A DNA stretch of 42,875 nt from an uncultured Bacteroides sp. (GTDB lineage: Bacteria; Bacteroidota; Bacteroidia; Chitinophagales; Chitinophagaceae): contig CABHOP010000045.1 in assembly GCA_902168085.1 (NCBI GenBank), positions 1-42,875 of the forward strand, read 5' to 3'. Shown piece by piece: positions 35,683-42,875 of this stretch. The number at the start of each line of letters is the position of its first letter. Within the stretch, counting starts at the first letter, position 1. The notes beneath the pieces are model-generated. The model worked only from the letters and a program-made list of their open reading frames with translations. It was not told the DNA's origin and did no database searches. A program made the position numbers and the translations under genes.

Positions 35683-36548
35683 TATTTTTCTTTAGCTATT
35701 ATCCCCAGGTATTTACCATACCCGCTCTTCATAAATTTTTGGGCCAACACTTGTAGCTGGTCTTTATCTATAAATCCCATACGGTAAGCTATTTCTTCTA
35801 TACAGCCTACCTTCAGGCCCTGGCGCTTTTCTATTACTTCAATAAACTGGCCGGCTTCCTGCAGCGATTCAAATGTACCGGTATCCAGCCATGCCGTACC
35901 CCGGTTCAGTACACCTACTTCCAGTTTGCCACGTTCCAGGTAGGTTTTGTTTACATCTGTAATTTCCAGCTCACCACGTGGCGAGGGTTTCATATTCTTG
36001 GCTATAGAAACTACTTCGTTATCGTAGAAATATAATCCCGGTACAGCATAGTTTGATTTAGGCTGCGTAGGTTTTTCCTCTATGCTTAATACTTTAAAGT
36101 CCTTATCAAATTCCACCACGCCATACCTTTCCGGGTCATGTACCTGGTAGGCAAAAACCACGGCACCGTTAGGGTTTACTTTATTTCTCAACAAGGTGCC
36201 CATACCTGAGCCATAGAAGATGTTATCGCCTAACACCAGCGCTACAGAATCGTTTCCAATAAACTCTTCGCCCAATATAAATGCCTGCGCCAGTCCATCG
36301 GGACTAGGTTGCACTACATATTCAAAACGGCAGCCCACCTGGCTACCATCGCCCAGCAGCTTTTTAAACCCAGCCTGGTCTTCAGGAGTGGTAATAATTA
36401 GTATCTCACGGATACCGGCAAGCATTAGGGTAGACAAGGGATAGTAGATCATCGGCTTGTCATACACCGGCATTAATTGTTTGCTAACAGCTATAGTGAG
36501 CGGGTAAAGGCGTGTGCCCGAACCACCTGCAAGGACGATTCCTTTCAT
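35682..36548 (-). CDS. rfbA: Glucose-1-phosphate thymidylyltransferase
   Basis: 288-residue nucleotidyltransferase that makes dTDP-glucose from glucose-1-phosphate and dTTP, the entry step to dTDP-rhamnose and other deoxysugars. The signature [13 protein letters not shown] is at 6-18; [27 protein letters not shown] and the C-terminal Lys/Asp-bearing [11 protein letters not shown] are intact. It lies in a run with rfbB, separated by the S23 gene and its repeat arrays. rfbC and rfbD are not in the window. Confidence 0.96.
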   Translation of the reverse strand: MKGIVLAGGSGTRLYPLTIAVSKQLMPVYDKPMIYYPLSTLMLAGIREILIITTPEDQAGFKKLLGDGSQVGCRFEYVVQPSPDGLAQAFILGEEFIGNDSVALVLGDNIFYGSGMGTLLRNKVNPNGAVVFAYQVHDPERYGVVEFDKDFKVLSIEEKPTQPKSNYAVPGLYFYDNEVVSIAKNMKPSPRGELEITDVNKTYLERGKLEVGVLNRGTAWLDTGTFESLQEAGQFIEVIEKRQGLKVGCIEEIAYRMGFIDKDQLQVLAQKFMKSGYGKYLGIIAKEK

Positions 36549-36563
36549 TATATAATAGTCTTT

Positions 36564-36591
36564 AAGTCGTGAGTCATAAGTCGTAAGTCTA
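36564..36591 (+). repeat. Heptad array, left of S23 gene
   Basis: Tandem 7-base units: AAGTCGT, GAGTCAT, AAGTCGT, AAGTCTA. Written in another phase they are AGTCRTA. The last unit overlaps the S23 stop codon (TAG on the minus strand, 36589-36591). The same heptad occurs inverted on the other side of the gene (36941-36968). Confidence 0.75.
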
Positions 36592-36936
36592 TTTTATAGA
36601 TTTAATAAGACCACGAATTATCATGGATACTTCACTTGTATATTTTAATAACTGCTCCCTATTATTAGGGGAAATATAATTGAGTCTTGCTGCAAGATAG
36701 AGCATTGATTTCACTTCGCTGGCAGAGCTGATAGCGAAGTACAGAAAACGTGCGAAATCCGCATCCGAATTTCTATCAAAACCTTCAGCAATATTATTTG
36801 ATATGGATACTACAGCTCTGCAAATCTGATCTCTAAAACTATAATCCTTTATTTCTTTAAATGCCTCATAAATAAATAAAGCCAAATCCTGTGCTTTTTG
36901 CCAAGCTATAATATCCTCAAACTTCTGTATCGTCAT
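36589..36936 (-). CDS. Four-helix-bundle S23 (23S rRNA intervening sequence) family protein
   Basis: 115 residues of the S23/IVP family (TIGR02436-like), with [19 protein letters not shown] at the start and [19 protein letters not shown] then [19 protein letters not shown] later, the family's hallmarks. The fold is a four-helix bundle related to Avd of diversity-generating retroelements. Originally found in rRNA intervening sequences, it also occurs alone; its role is unknown. Here it splits the rfbB-rfbA pair and is bracketed on both sides by inverted heptad arrays that touch the stop codon and start 4 bases above the ATG. Confidence 0.88.
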   Translation of the reverse strand: MTIQKFEDIIAWQKAQDLALFIYEAFKEIKDYSFRDQICRAVVSISNNIAEGFDRNSDADFARFLYFAISSASEVKSMLYLAARLNYISPNNREQLLKYTSEVSMIIRGLIKSIK

Positions 36937-36940
36937 TTCT

Positions 36941-36968
36941 TACGACTTATGACTTAATACTTACGACT
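36941..36968 (-). repeat. Heptad array, right of S23 gene (inverted)
   Basis: Four contiguous 7-base units on the plus strand: TACGACT, TATGACT, TAATACT, TACGACT. Their reverse complement is AGTCGTA, AGTATTA, AGTCATA, AGTCGTA, the same heptad as in the left array. They begin 4 bases upstream of the S23 ATG and end at the rfbB stop region. Confidence 0.75.
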
Positions 36969-38016
36969 AATTATATTGAGTACTATAATACTTTTGATAA
37001 TCACCGCTGGTAACATGATTCAGCCATTCTTCATTAGCAAGATACCAGTCGATGGTTTTTGCCAGGCCTTCTTCAAATGTTACCGATGGTTCCCAGCCCA
37101 ATTTGGTCTTTATCTTCGTGGCGTCTATAGCATAGCGCCTGTCATGGCCGGGGCGGTCTTTGATGTAGGTTATTAGTTGCGCTGATGTACCGGGCTCGCG
37201 TCCCAGTTTTTCATCCATCTTCTCACACAGCAGCTTCACCAACTCTATATTTTGCCATTCGTTGAAACCACCTATATTGTAGGTTTCTCCGTTCTTCCCA
37301 TTGTGAAACACTGTATCTATAGCACGGGCATGGTCTATCACATACAGCCAGTCGCGGGTATATTTACCATCGCCATATACAGGCAACGATTTATTGTTGC
37401 GGATATTATTGATAAATAATGGTATCAGCTTTTCAGGGAAGTGATTAGGACCATAGTTATTAGAGCAATTTGTTAACACAAATGGTAAACCATATGTATT
37501 GCCATAAGCACGCACCAGGTGGTCTGAAGCGGCTTTAGAAGCAGAGTAGGGTGATTGCGGATCGTAAGGAGTGGTTTCCAGGAAGAACCCTGTTTCGCCT
37601 AAAGAGCCATATACTTCATCAGTTGATACATGGTAAAAGCGTTTGCCTTCAAAGCCATCTTTCCATATTTCACGGGCAGCATTCAGGAGGTTTGCCGTAC
37701 CCATTACATTGGTCTGTATAAATGCATTGGGATTAGTGATAGAACGGTCCACATGGCTTTCTGCTGCCAGATGTATGATGCCATCCGGTTGATATTGTGC
37801 AAATACCTCGTTGATATGCTGTGCATCCGTAATATCAGCCTTTACAAAAGTATAATTAGGTGCATCCTCTATGTCCTTCAGGTTTTCAAGATTGCCGGCG
37901 TAAGTGAGTGCGTCCAGGTTGATGATCTTATAATCAGGGTACTTGGTTACAAATAACCTGACTACATGCGAACCGATGAATCCAGCACCTCCTGTTATAA
38001 TTATAGTTTTTGCCAT
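36967..38016 (-). CDS. rfbB: dTDP-glucose 4,6-dehydratase
   Basis: 349-residue NAD enzyme that makes dTDP-4-keto-6-deoxyglucose from the RfbA product. TGGAGFIGS is at residues 8-16; the active-site Thr132-Asp133-Glu134 (STDEVYGS) and Tyr157/Lys161 (YSASK) are intact. AAESHVDRSI and NCSNNYGPNHFPEKLIP are the family signatures. Its stop overlaps the edge of the heptad array. It is the first gene of the rfbB-S23-rfbA-DUF445 run. Confidence 0.96.
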   Translation of the reverse strand: MAKTIIITGGAGFIGSHVVRLFVTKYPDYKIINLDALTYAGNLENLKDIEDAPNYTFVKADITDAQHINEVFAQYQPDGIIHLAAESHVDRSITNPNAFIQTNVMGTANLLNAAREIWKDGFEGKRFYHVSTDEVYGSLGETGFFLETTPYDPQSPYSASKAASDHLVRAYGNTYGLPFVLTNCSNNYGPNHFPEKLIPLFINNIRNNKSLPVYGDGKYTRDWLYVIDHARAIDTVFHNGKNGETYNIGGFNEWQNIELVKLLCEKMDEKLGREPGTSAQLITYIKDRPGHDRRYAIDATKIKTKLGWEPSVTFEEGLAKTIDWYLANEEWLNHVTSGDYQKYYSTQYN

Positions 38017-38060
38017 GCGATACTTTGAAATATGCGTGCGAAATTAATTAAATAAATAGT

Positions 38061-38110
38061 AAAGAGCCTTACAAATCATTGCATTTAGCAAGTCATTTGC
38101 AAAGCTCTTT
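38061..38110 (-). terminator. Terminator of accC
   Basis: A 16-bp stem AAAGAGCTTTGCAAAT / ATTTGTAAGGCTCTTT (two G-U pairs) with an 18-base loop, then ACTATTTATTTAATT on the minus strand; it lies 20 bases after the accC stop. Confidence 0.7.
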
Positions 38111-38130
38111 TAACGTAGCAGTGCTACAGT

Positions 38131-39468
38131 TTATTTCAGTTCGAAAGATTCAATGAATTTGGTAGTGAAGTTTCCGTTTCTGAAATCTTCATTACGCATC
38201 AGCTGCTGGTGGAATGGAATTGTGGTTTTTACACCTTCAATCACATATTCACTCAGTGCACGCTCCATCGTATCCAGTGCTTCTTCGCGCGTTTGTGCCA
38301 CAGCTATCAGCTTAGCCACCATAGAATCGTAATAGGGTGGTATAGTGTAACCTGCATAAATATGAGAATCAACCCTTACTCCATGACCACCGGGGGTATG
38401 CAATACCGTTATCCTTCCCGGGCTGGGGCGGAAATCGTTATACGGGTCTTCTGCGTTGATGCGGCATTCAATAGCGTGCATTTCAGGTATGTAATCTTTA
38501 CCGCTGATAGGTATGCCCGCTGCTATTTTGATCTGTTCCTTTATCAGGTCGTAGTTGATCACTTCTTCCGTTACGCAGTGTTCTACCTGTATACGGGTGT
38601 TCATTTCCATAAAGTAGAAGTTGCGATTCTTATCTACCAGGAATTCTATAGTACCCACACTTTCATAATTAATGGCGGCTGCCGCTTTTTTAGCAGCTTC
38701 ACCCATTTTATGGCGCAGTTCGGGTGTCATGAAAGGAGACGGCGATTCTTCTACCAGTTTCTGATGACGGCGCTGGATAGAACAGTCGCGCTCGCCCAGG
38801 TGGCAAACAGTGCCATATTGGTCACCGGCTATCTGTATTTCTATATGGCGTGGTTCTTCCACAAACTTCTCCATATAGATACCATCGTTCTTAAACGCTG
38901 CACCAGCCTCCGCTTTAGCCGTATTGTAAGCACGCTCTATCTCTTCTTCGGCCCATACTACGCGCATACCTTTACCACCACCACCGGCAGTAGCTTTCAG
39001 TATGACAGGGTAGCCCATATCATTTGCTAATTTCTTAGCTTCTTCCAGGCTTTCCAACAGTCCGTCAGAACCCGGAATTACAGGTACGCCAGCCTTTATC
39101 ATAGTTTCCTTCGCGGTCATTTTATCGCCCATAGAGCGTATCATTTCCGGCGTCGGGCCTATGAATTTTATACCATATTTGGCGCATATTTCAGAGAAAC
39201 CTGCATTTTCAGCCAGGAAACCATAACCCGGATGTATAGCATCTGCATTAGTTATCTCTGCAGCGGCCATTATGTGAGGGATATTAAGGTAAGAGTCTGA
39301 GCTTTGGGGTTTGCCTATACATACCGCTTCATCTGCAAAGCGTACGTGCAGGCTATCTTTATCTGCCGTAGAGTAAACGGCCACCGTTTTGATACCCATC
39401 TCGCGGCATGTACGTATCACGCGCAAGGCTATTTCTCCACGGTTTGCTATTAGTATTTTTTTAAACAT
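38131..39468 (-). CDS. accC: Acetyl-CoA carboxylase, biotin carboxylase subunit
   Basis: 445-residue ATP-grasp enzyme that carboxylates the biotin of AccB, the first half of malonyl-CoA synthesis. The order is normal: [16 protein letters not shown] at the start, ATP-binding [43 protein letters not shown] and [13 protein letters not shown] in the middle, and a C-terminal AccC domain. Length is standard. It lies 126 bases downstream of accB. Confidence 0.97.
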   Translation of the reverse strand: MFKKILIANRGEIALRVIRTCREMGIKTVAVYSTADKDSLHVRFADEAVCIGKPQSSDSYLNIPHIMAAAEITNADAIHPGYGFLAENAGFSEICAKYGIKFIGPTPEMIRSMGDKMTAKETMIKAGVPVIPGSDGLLESLEEAKKLANDMGYPVILKATAGGGGKGMRVVWAEEEIERAYNTAKAEAGAAFKNDGIYMEKFVEEPRHIEIQIAGDQYGTVCHLGERDCSIQRRHQKLVEESPSPFMTPELRHKMGEAAKKAAAAINYESVGTIEFLVDKNRNFYFMEMNTRIQVEHCVTEEVINYDLIKEQIKIAAGIPISGKDYIPEMHAIECRINAEDPYNDFRPSPGRITVLHTPGGHGVRVDSHIYAGYTIPPYYDSMVAKLIAVAQTREEALDTMERALSEYVIEGVKTTIPFHQQLMRNEDFRNGNFTTKFIESFELK

Positions 39469-39545
39469 CTTTTTCTTGTTAAATGTTTTGTGATTACCCT
39501 ACGTTTATAACTAATAATAGTTATATAAAACGTTGTATAAACGAA

Positions 39546-39577
39546 ATGGCTCAATCCTTGGTTGAGTATTGAGCCAT
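39546..39577 (-). terminator. Hairpin between accB and accC
   Basis: Ten-bp stem ATGGCTCAAT / ATTGAGCCAT with a 12-base loop, 17 bases after the accB stop. The following TTTCGTTTATAC is only a weak U tract, so it may reduce, not block, readthrough into accC. Confidence 0.55.
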
Positions 39578-39594
39578 CAAGCTTTTATTATGAG

Positions 39595-40089
39595 TTACGC
39601 AGGTTCTACCAGGAACAGCGGTTGGTCGTATTCTACTGGCGAAGCGTCGTCTATCAGCACTTTCACTATCTTACCACTCACTTCACTTTCTATTTCGTTG
39701 AACAGCTTCATAGCCTCAACGATGCACAATACCTGTCCGTGTTTAATGTCATCACCAACATTTACAAACGAAGGCTTATCCGGCGATGGGCTACGGTAAA
39801 ACGTACCGATCATCGGAGATTTAATAGTAATCAGATTGCCATTGTCGGCTGCAGCAGTTGGTTGAGACGGAGCTGCCGATGCAGCAGCAGGAATAGCTAC
39901 AGGTGCAGCAGCCTGCGGTAATACCTGCTGAATAGCAGGGCTTGGTGCCTGTATAGCTACAAACTGTGTTTCGCTAACGGTTTGAGCCTGTTTGATAGTG
40001 ATTTTGAATTCACCTTCTTCAATGCTCAGTTCGCTGATGTTTGACTTGTTGATAGCCTTTATCAGCTCTTGTATCTGTTTGAATTCCAT
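39595..40089 (-). CDS. accB: Acetyl-CoA carboxylase, biotin carboxyl carrier protein
   Basis: 164-residue carrier. An N-terminal helical part is followed by a long Ala/Pro-rich linker (about residues 45-85) and the biotinyl domain with the EAMKLFNEI motif; Lys128 is the biotin site. It lies between efp and accC, 49 bases below efp. Confidence 0.95.
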   Translation of the reverse strand: MEFKQIQELIKAINKSNISELSIEEGEFKITIKQAQTVSETQFVAIQAPSPAIQQVLPQAAAPVAIPAAASAAPSQPTAAADNGNLITIKSPMIGTFYRSPSPDKPSFVNVGDDIKHGQVLCIVEAMKLFNEIESEVSGKIVKVLIDDASPVEYDQPLFLVEPA

Positions 40090-40138
40090 TGCGGATATCT
40101 TTAAAGATTGAATAAATGGGTAAGTGAAAAACGGGATA

Positions 40139-40705
40139 TTATCCTTTTACGCGCTCTATATAAGCACCTGTTTTGGTATCTATCCTTATCAGTTCATTTT
40201 CGTCAACAAACAAAGGAACCATAACGGTAGCACCGGTTTCAACAGTAGCGGGTTTCAGTGTACGGGTAGCGGTGTCGCCTTTAAGGCCCGGCTCTGAATA
40301 GGTAACCATCAGCACTACGTTTGGCGGAAGTTCCACGCTCATAGGCTGTTCTGTTTCTGTATTTACCAGTATAAAACACTCCTGGCCATCTTTATACAGC
40401 TCCGGACGCTCTATCTGGTTTTCAGGTAATGATAATTGCTCAAAAGTATTTGTGTCCATAAAGTTGAAACCACTGTCATCTTTATAGAGAAATTGATAAG
40501 GGCGGCGTTCTACACGTACGGGGTAGATGTTATCGCCAGAGTTCCATGTATGTTCGATAGAACGTGTATTATCTACGCCTTTCAGTTTTGCCCAAACTTT
40601 AGCCGCTGCACGTGCTGTTTTGTTTTGTCCGAATTCTACTATTGAATACAGGCTGCCATCCAATTTGATGATCATACCGTTTCTGATGTCTGCTGTTGTA
40701 GCCAT
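40139..40705 (-). CDS. efp: Elongation factor P with a non-canonical tip (Arg32)
   Basis: 188-residue factor that relieves ribosome stalling at proline runs. The three OB domains are intact: DNTRSIEHTW, PYQFLYKDDSGFNFMD and EPGLKGDTATRTLKPATVETGA. The tip of domain I, usually VKPGKG with a modified Lys34, here reads NKTARAAA; counting from EF to KLK with no gap puts Arg32 where the modified Lys would be. Arg at this place is known in the EarP (rhamnosyl-Arg) class. This is a comparison from memory, not an alignment. Confidence 0.95.
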   Translation of the reverse strand: MATTADIRNGMIIKLDGSLYSIVEFGQNKTARAAAKVWAKLKGVDNTRSIEHTWNSGDNIYPVRVERRPYQFLYKDDSGFNFMDTNTFEQLSLPENQIERPELYKDGQECFILVNTETEQPMSVELPPNVVLMVTYSEPGLKGDTATRTLKPATVETGATVMVPLFVDENELIRIDTKTGAYIERVKG

Positions 40706-40865
40706 AAATGTTTTTTAGTACGGATTGCAAAAGTAATGCAGGAAAGCCAAAAAAGAAAGATTTTAAAAATGAAGCAAAATGTAAAGAAAATGAGTGAAAT
40801 AGCGCTTTTTTCGACAAAAAACACCTTAAATCAGACAATTTCCTTAGCATCTACTTGTTTTTTCA

Positions 40866-42110
40866 CTAAGACACTACACCATTAAGCACCATTTTTTCTA
40901 CCGGGTTGTTGCCGTAATCGTATGGTATATAGGCGGGTGAAGGCATTGGTTTGGTTATAATAAGATTGGCTTTTTTGCCCACTGCTATGCTACCTATCTC
41001 ATCTGTAAGTTCCAACGCAGCGGCACCATTTATGGTTACGGCATTGATGGCTTCTTCAGGTGTCATCTTTAGCTGTGTACAGGCAAGGGTAAGTAATAAA
41101 GGTACATTACCCGATGGGCAGGAACCGGGATTATAATCGGTAGCCAGGCATACCGGCAGGCCGCCATCTATCATTTTACGGGCAGGCTGGTAGTGCATGC
41201 CCAGGAAGAAGGCTGCACCGGGCAACAGGGTGGGAATGGTGTTGCTTCCCTTCAATACCTCTATTTCAGGTTCACCTACACATTCCAGGTGGTCTACGCT
41301 TATAGCATTATGTTTTACGCCTATTTCCACACCGCCAGAGTAATGCAATTGGTTAGCATGTATCTTTGGTTTCAGCCCGTATTTCCAGCCTGCTTCTAAT
41401 AAACGGGAAGTTTCATCTACACTAAAAAAGCCCTGTTCGCAGAAAACATCCATATAATCTGCCAATCCTTCGCTGGCTACAAGTGGCAGCATTGTATTGA
41501 TAATTAAGTTCAAATAGCCATCGTGATTATCCTTATAATCAGTAGGATATGTATGTGCTGCCAGAAAAGATGCCTTTATAGGTATGGGGCTATTTTCCTT
41601 CAGTTTGCGAATAACACGCAGCATTTTAAGCTCACCATCCAGTGTTAGCCCGTAACCGCTTTTTATCTCTATAGCACCTGTACCCTGGGCTATTACTTCA
41701 TGTAGTCGTTTCAGGCTTTGCTCATACAGCTCATTTTCATCCATCTCGTTGAGGCGAGCAGCCGAATTAAGGATACCACCACCGCGACGGGCTATTTCTT
41801 CATAACTAAGCCCATTGATGCGGTCAACAAATTCCTTTTCCCGCGAACAGGCAAATACGAGGTGCGTATGCGAATCGACCCAGGCGGGTAGCACCAGTTT
41901 ATCACTTACATCTATTACATCGGTAGCCGGTACGGGTTGCACATCATCCATACGGCCGAAGCTGTGGATTTTACCTTCCTCTATATATAGCCATGCATTT
42001 TCTATAGAAGGTAGCTGCTTCATATCGGCACCGCTTACACGGTTTTTATAGATTTCGCCTGTTTCTACCTGGCAAAGTTGTTTGATATTGGTAAGAAGTA
42101 AGTGATGCAT
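40866..42110 (-). CDS. hutI: Imidazolonepropionase
   Basis: 414-residue amidohydrolase that opens imidazolone-5-propionate to formimidoylglutamate in histidine breakdown. WVDSHTHLVFACSR holds the metal His81 and His83; family members usually have GSR where this reads CSR. YEEIARRGGGI, AIEIKSGYGLT, HANQLHYSGG and ATDYNPGSCPS follow in order. The product is the substrate of the hutG-like enzyme at 15567-16580. A heptad array lies 6 bases beyond its start. hutH and hutU are not in the window. Confidence 0.96.
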   Translation of the reverse strand: MHHLLLTNIKQLCQVETGEIYKNRVSGADMKQLPSIENAWLYIEEGKIHSFGRMDDVQPVPATDVIDVSDKLVLPAWVDSHTHLVFACSREKEFVDRINGLSYEEIARRGGGILNSAARLNEMDENELYEQSLKRLHEVIAQGTGAIEIKSGYGLTLDGELKMLRVIRKLKENSPIPIKASFLAAHTYPTDYKDNHDGYLNLIINTMLPLVASEGLADYMDVFCEQGFFSVDETSRLLEAGWKYGLKPKIHANQLHYSGGVEIGVKHNAISVDHLECVGEPEIEVLKGSNTIPTLLPGAAFFLGMHYQPARKMIDGGLPVCLATDYNPGSCPSGNVPLLLTLACTQLKMTPEEAINAVTINGAAALELTDEIGSIAVGKKANLIITKPMPSPAYIPYDYGNNPVEKMVLNGVVS

Positions 42111-42116
42111 GTTATT

Positions 42117-42151
42117 AGTAGTGAGTAATAAGCAATAAGTTGTAAGTCATT
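42117..42151 (+). repeat. Degenerate heptad array upstream of hutI
   Basis: Five contiguous 7-base units: AGTAGTG, AGTAATA, AGCAATA, AGTTGTA, AGTCATT, all of the form AGNNRTN and close to the AGTCRTA units flanking the S23 gene. It begins 7 bases upstream of the hutI ATG on the plus strand. Confidence 0.65.
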
Positions 42152-42244
42152 AAAACTGTACCAAAAGTAGTTTGTTTCAGGGAGATAGGAAATGTACCTA
42201 TGCATACATAAAGTTAAATAGATGGTGGCGTAAAACAGACTGAT

Positions 42245-42252
42245 TATCTTTG
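42245..42252 (+). promoter_or_regulatory. Probable -7 box (TATCTTTG)
   Basis: Exact TAnnTTTG match ending 7 bases before the ATG at 42260, so the mRNA would be leaderless or nearly so. No TTG is found at the expected upstream spacing. Confidence 0.4.
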
Positions 42253-42259
42253 TAACCTT

Positions 42260-42875
42260 ATGCGTTTTTTTCGCTGGTTATTGAGGTGCCTTGCCATATT
42301 TACTGGCATACTCCTGTTGATTATTGCCATTTTTAGCATTTATGTTTATAATGTATCTGATGATATTGTGCCGCCACAGGTGGCAGATACTTCATCATTT
42401 GCATTGAATAGAACCCATACCGAAAGCACCCTGTACACCATAGGCGATAACTGGATACGTAAAAACCGCAACGGCCTGTACGAAATGTATGTGTCAGGCA
42501 CACCGTTTGAAAGGGGGGTAAAGAATGGTAAACTTTCTCAAGAGTTGATAGTAGCGCAGGAAGAAGCATTCACCGCGCAGATAAAACAAATGATACCTGC
42601 GGAGGGCTACCTGAAATTCCTGAAATATATTATAGGGTACATCAACCGCGACCTGCCCGAACATGTACTGCCCGAATACCAGCAGGAAATATACGGGGTT
42701 TCCCATGCCGCTTCCGATTCCTTCCAGTGGATAGGTAACAACTACGCCCGCATCCTCAATTACCATTCGGCACACGATGTAGGCCATGCTTTGCAGAATA
42801 TGATGCTGGTGGGCTGTACCTCCTTTGGTGCCTGGGACACCAAGACCGCAGATGGCTCACTACTGATAGGCCGCA
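42260..42875 (+). CDS. C45-family autoproteolytic acyltransferase/hydrolase (3' end outside window)
   Basis: The first 205 residues are present. The N-terminus is a membrane anchor (about residues 5-30, LLRCLAIFTGILLLIIAIF). The body reads YEMYVSGTPFERGVKNGKL (family start) and LVGCTSFGAWDTKTADGSLLIGR, where Cys186 is the expected nucleophile exposed by self-cleavage in the C45 (Ntn-hydrolase) family. Substrate is unknown; relatives act on acyl amides such as penicillins, bile-salt-like or ceramide-like compounds. The start at 42260 is 8 bases after a -7-like box. Confidence 0.8.
   Translation, partial: MRFFRWLLRCLAIFTGILLLIIAIFSIYVYNVSDDIVPPQVADTSSFALNRTHTESTLYTIGDNWIRKNRNGLYEMYVSGTPFERGVKNGKLSQELIVAQEEAFTAQIKQMIPAEGYLKFLKYIIGYINRDLPEHVLPEYQQEIYGVSHAASDSFQWIGNNYARILNYHSAHDVGHALQNMMLVGCTSFGAWDTKTADGSLLIGR

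Noticed and set aside
36556-36968. Diversity-generating retroelement, because S23 shares a fold with Avd
   Set aside because: No reverse transcriptase, template repeat or variable repeat is present in the window.
38209-39030. Plus-strand frame of 273 codons over accC
   Set aside because: It is antisense to the conserved ATP-grasp region and shows no independent motif.
36564-42151. Heptad arrays as a CRISPR
   Set aside because: Units are 7 bases, contiguous with no spacers, and no cas genes are present.

Overview
The window reads as a chromosomal segment of a Bacteroidota bacterium, most likely of the Chitinophagaceae or a close relative. The grounds are a type IX secretion (type B) sorting domain on a PKD protein, many Bacteroidota-type lipoproteins and DUF families (DUF4249, DUF4412, DUF4260, DUF6048, DUF6452, DUF6799), the efp-accB-accC gene order, promoter elements of the TAnnTTTG type and an almost complete lack of strong Shine-Dalgarno sequences. 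The placement is inference from gene content; no rRNA or tRNA gene was found. Nearly everything is housekeeping or core metabolism. There is no phage, insertion sequence, CRISPR array or integrase.

Layout. 1-3954 (+): mutS (5' end off the window), a YdcF-like lipoprotein and an HMA-AraC regulator. 4022-6667 (-): a VOC protein, a MATE exporter with a long structured leader, and pth. 6834-9173 (+): a secreted PKD protein closed by a 16-bp perfect terminator. 9273-13635 (-): hldD, a His-rich membrane protein, 3-hydroxyanthranilate dioxygenase, a CNNM/CorC protein, gmk and a bacilliredoxin. 13801-16580 (+): a DUF885 peptidase coupled to a formimidoylglutamase. 16583-20649: a zinc peptidase, a small permease-like protein, two small genes and dnaB. 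20650-21072: a 423-bp AT-rich divergent spacer with DnaA-box-like sites. 21073-24892 (+): pheT, a coiled-coil protein and two envelope proteins in overlapping order. 24920-26893 (-): DUF937 and DUF58 proteins, then DUF4412 (+). 27880-42110 is one long minus-strand run: cvfB, DUF4260, a Crp regulator, trxB, a DUF4249 lipoprotein, an L,D-transpeptidase, hppD-hmgA (tyrosine catabolism), a DUF445-like protein, rfbA, an S23 four-helix-bundle gene, rfbB, accC, accB, efp and hutI. The window closes with a truncated C45-family acyltransferase/hydrolase on the plus strand.

How the genes fit together. Amino-acid catabolism is represented by histidine (hutG-like, hutI), tyrosine (hppD, hmgA) and tryptophan/kynurenine (3-HAO) steps, scattered rather than clustered. 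Envelope building is represented by hldD, rfbA/rfbB, L,D-transpeptidase and several lipoproteins. Fatty-acid synthesis (accB, accC), translation (pheT, efp, pth) and replication/repair (dnaB, mutS) complete the core.

The points most worth a second look are: (1) an S23 gene bracketed by inverted arrays of a 7-bp repeat (AGTCRTA), with a related array upstream of hutI; (2) a four-helix, cloverleaf-like leader ahead of the MATE gene with a competing pairing; (3) an EF-P whose tip lacks the usual PGKG and carries Arg at position 32; (4) two dyads in and above the hmgA promoter; (5) a DnaA-box-like cluster between dnaB and pheT.
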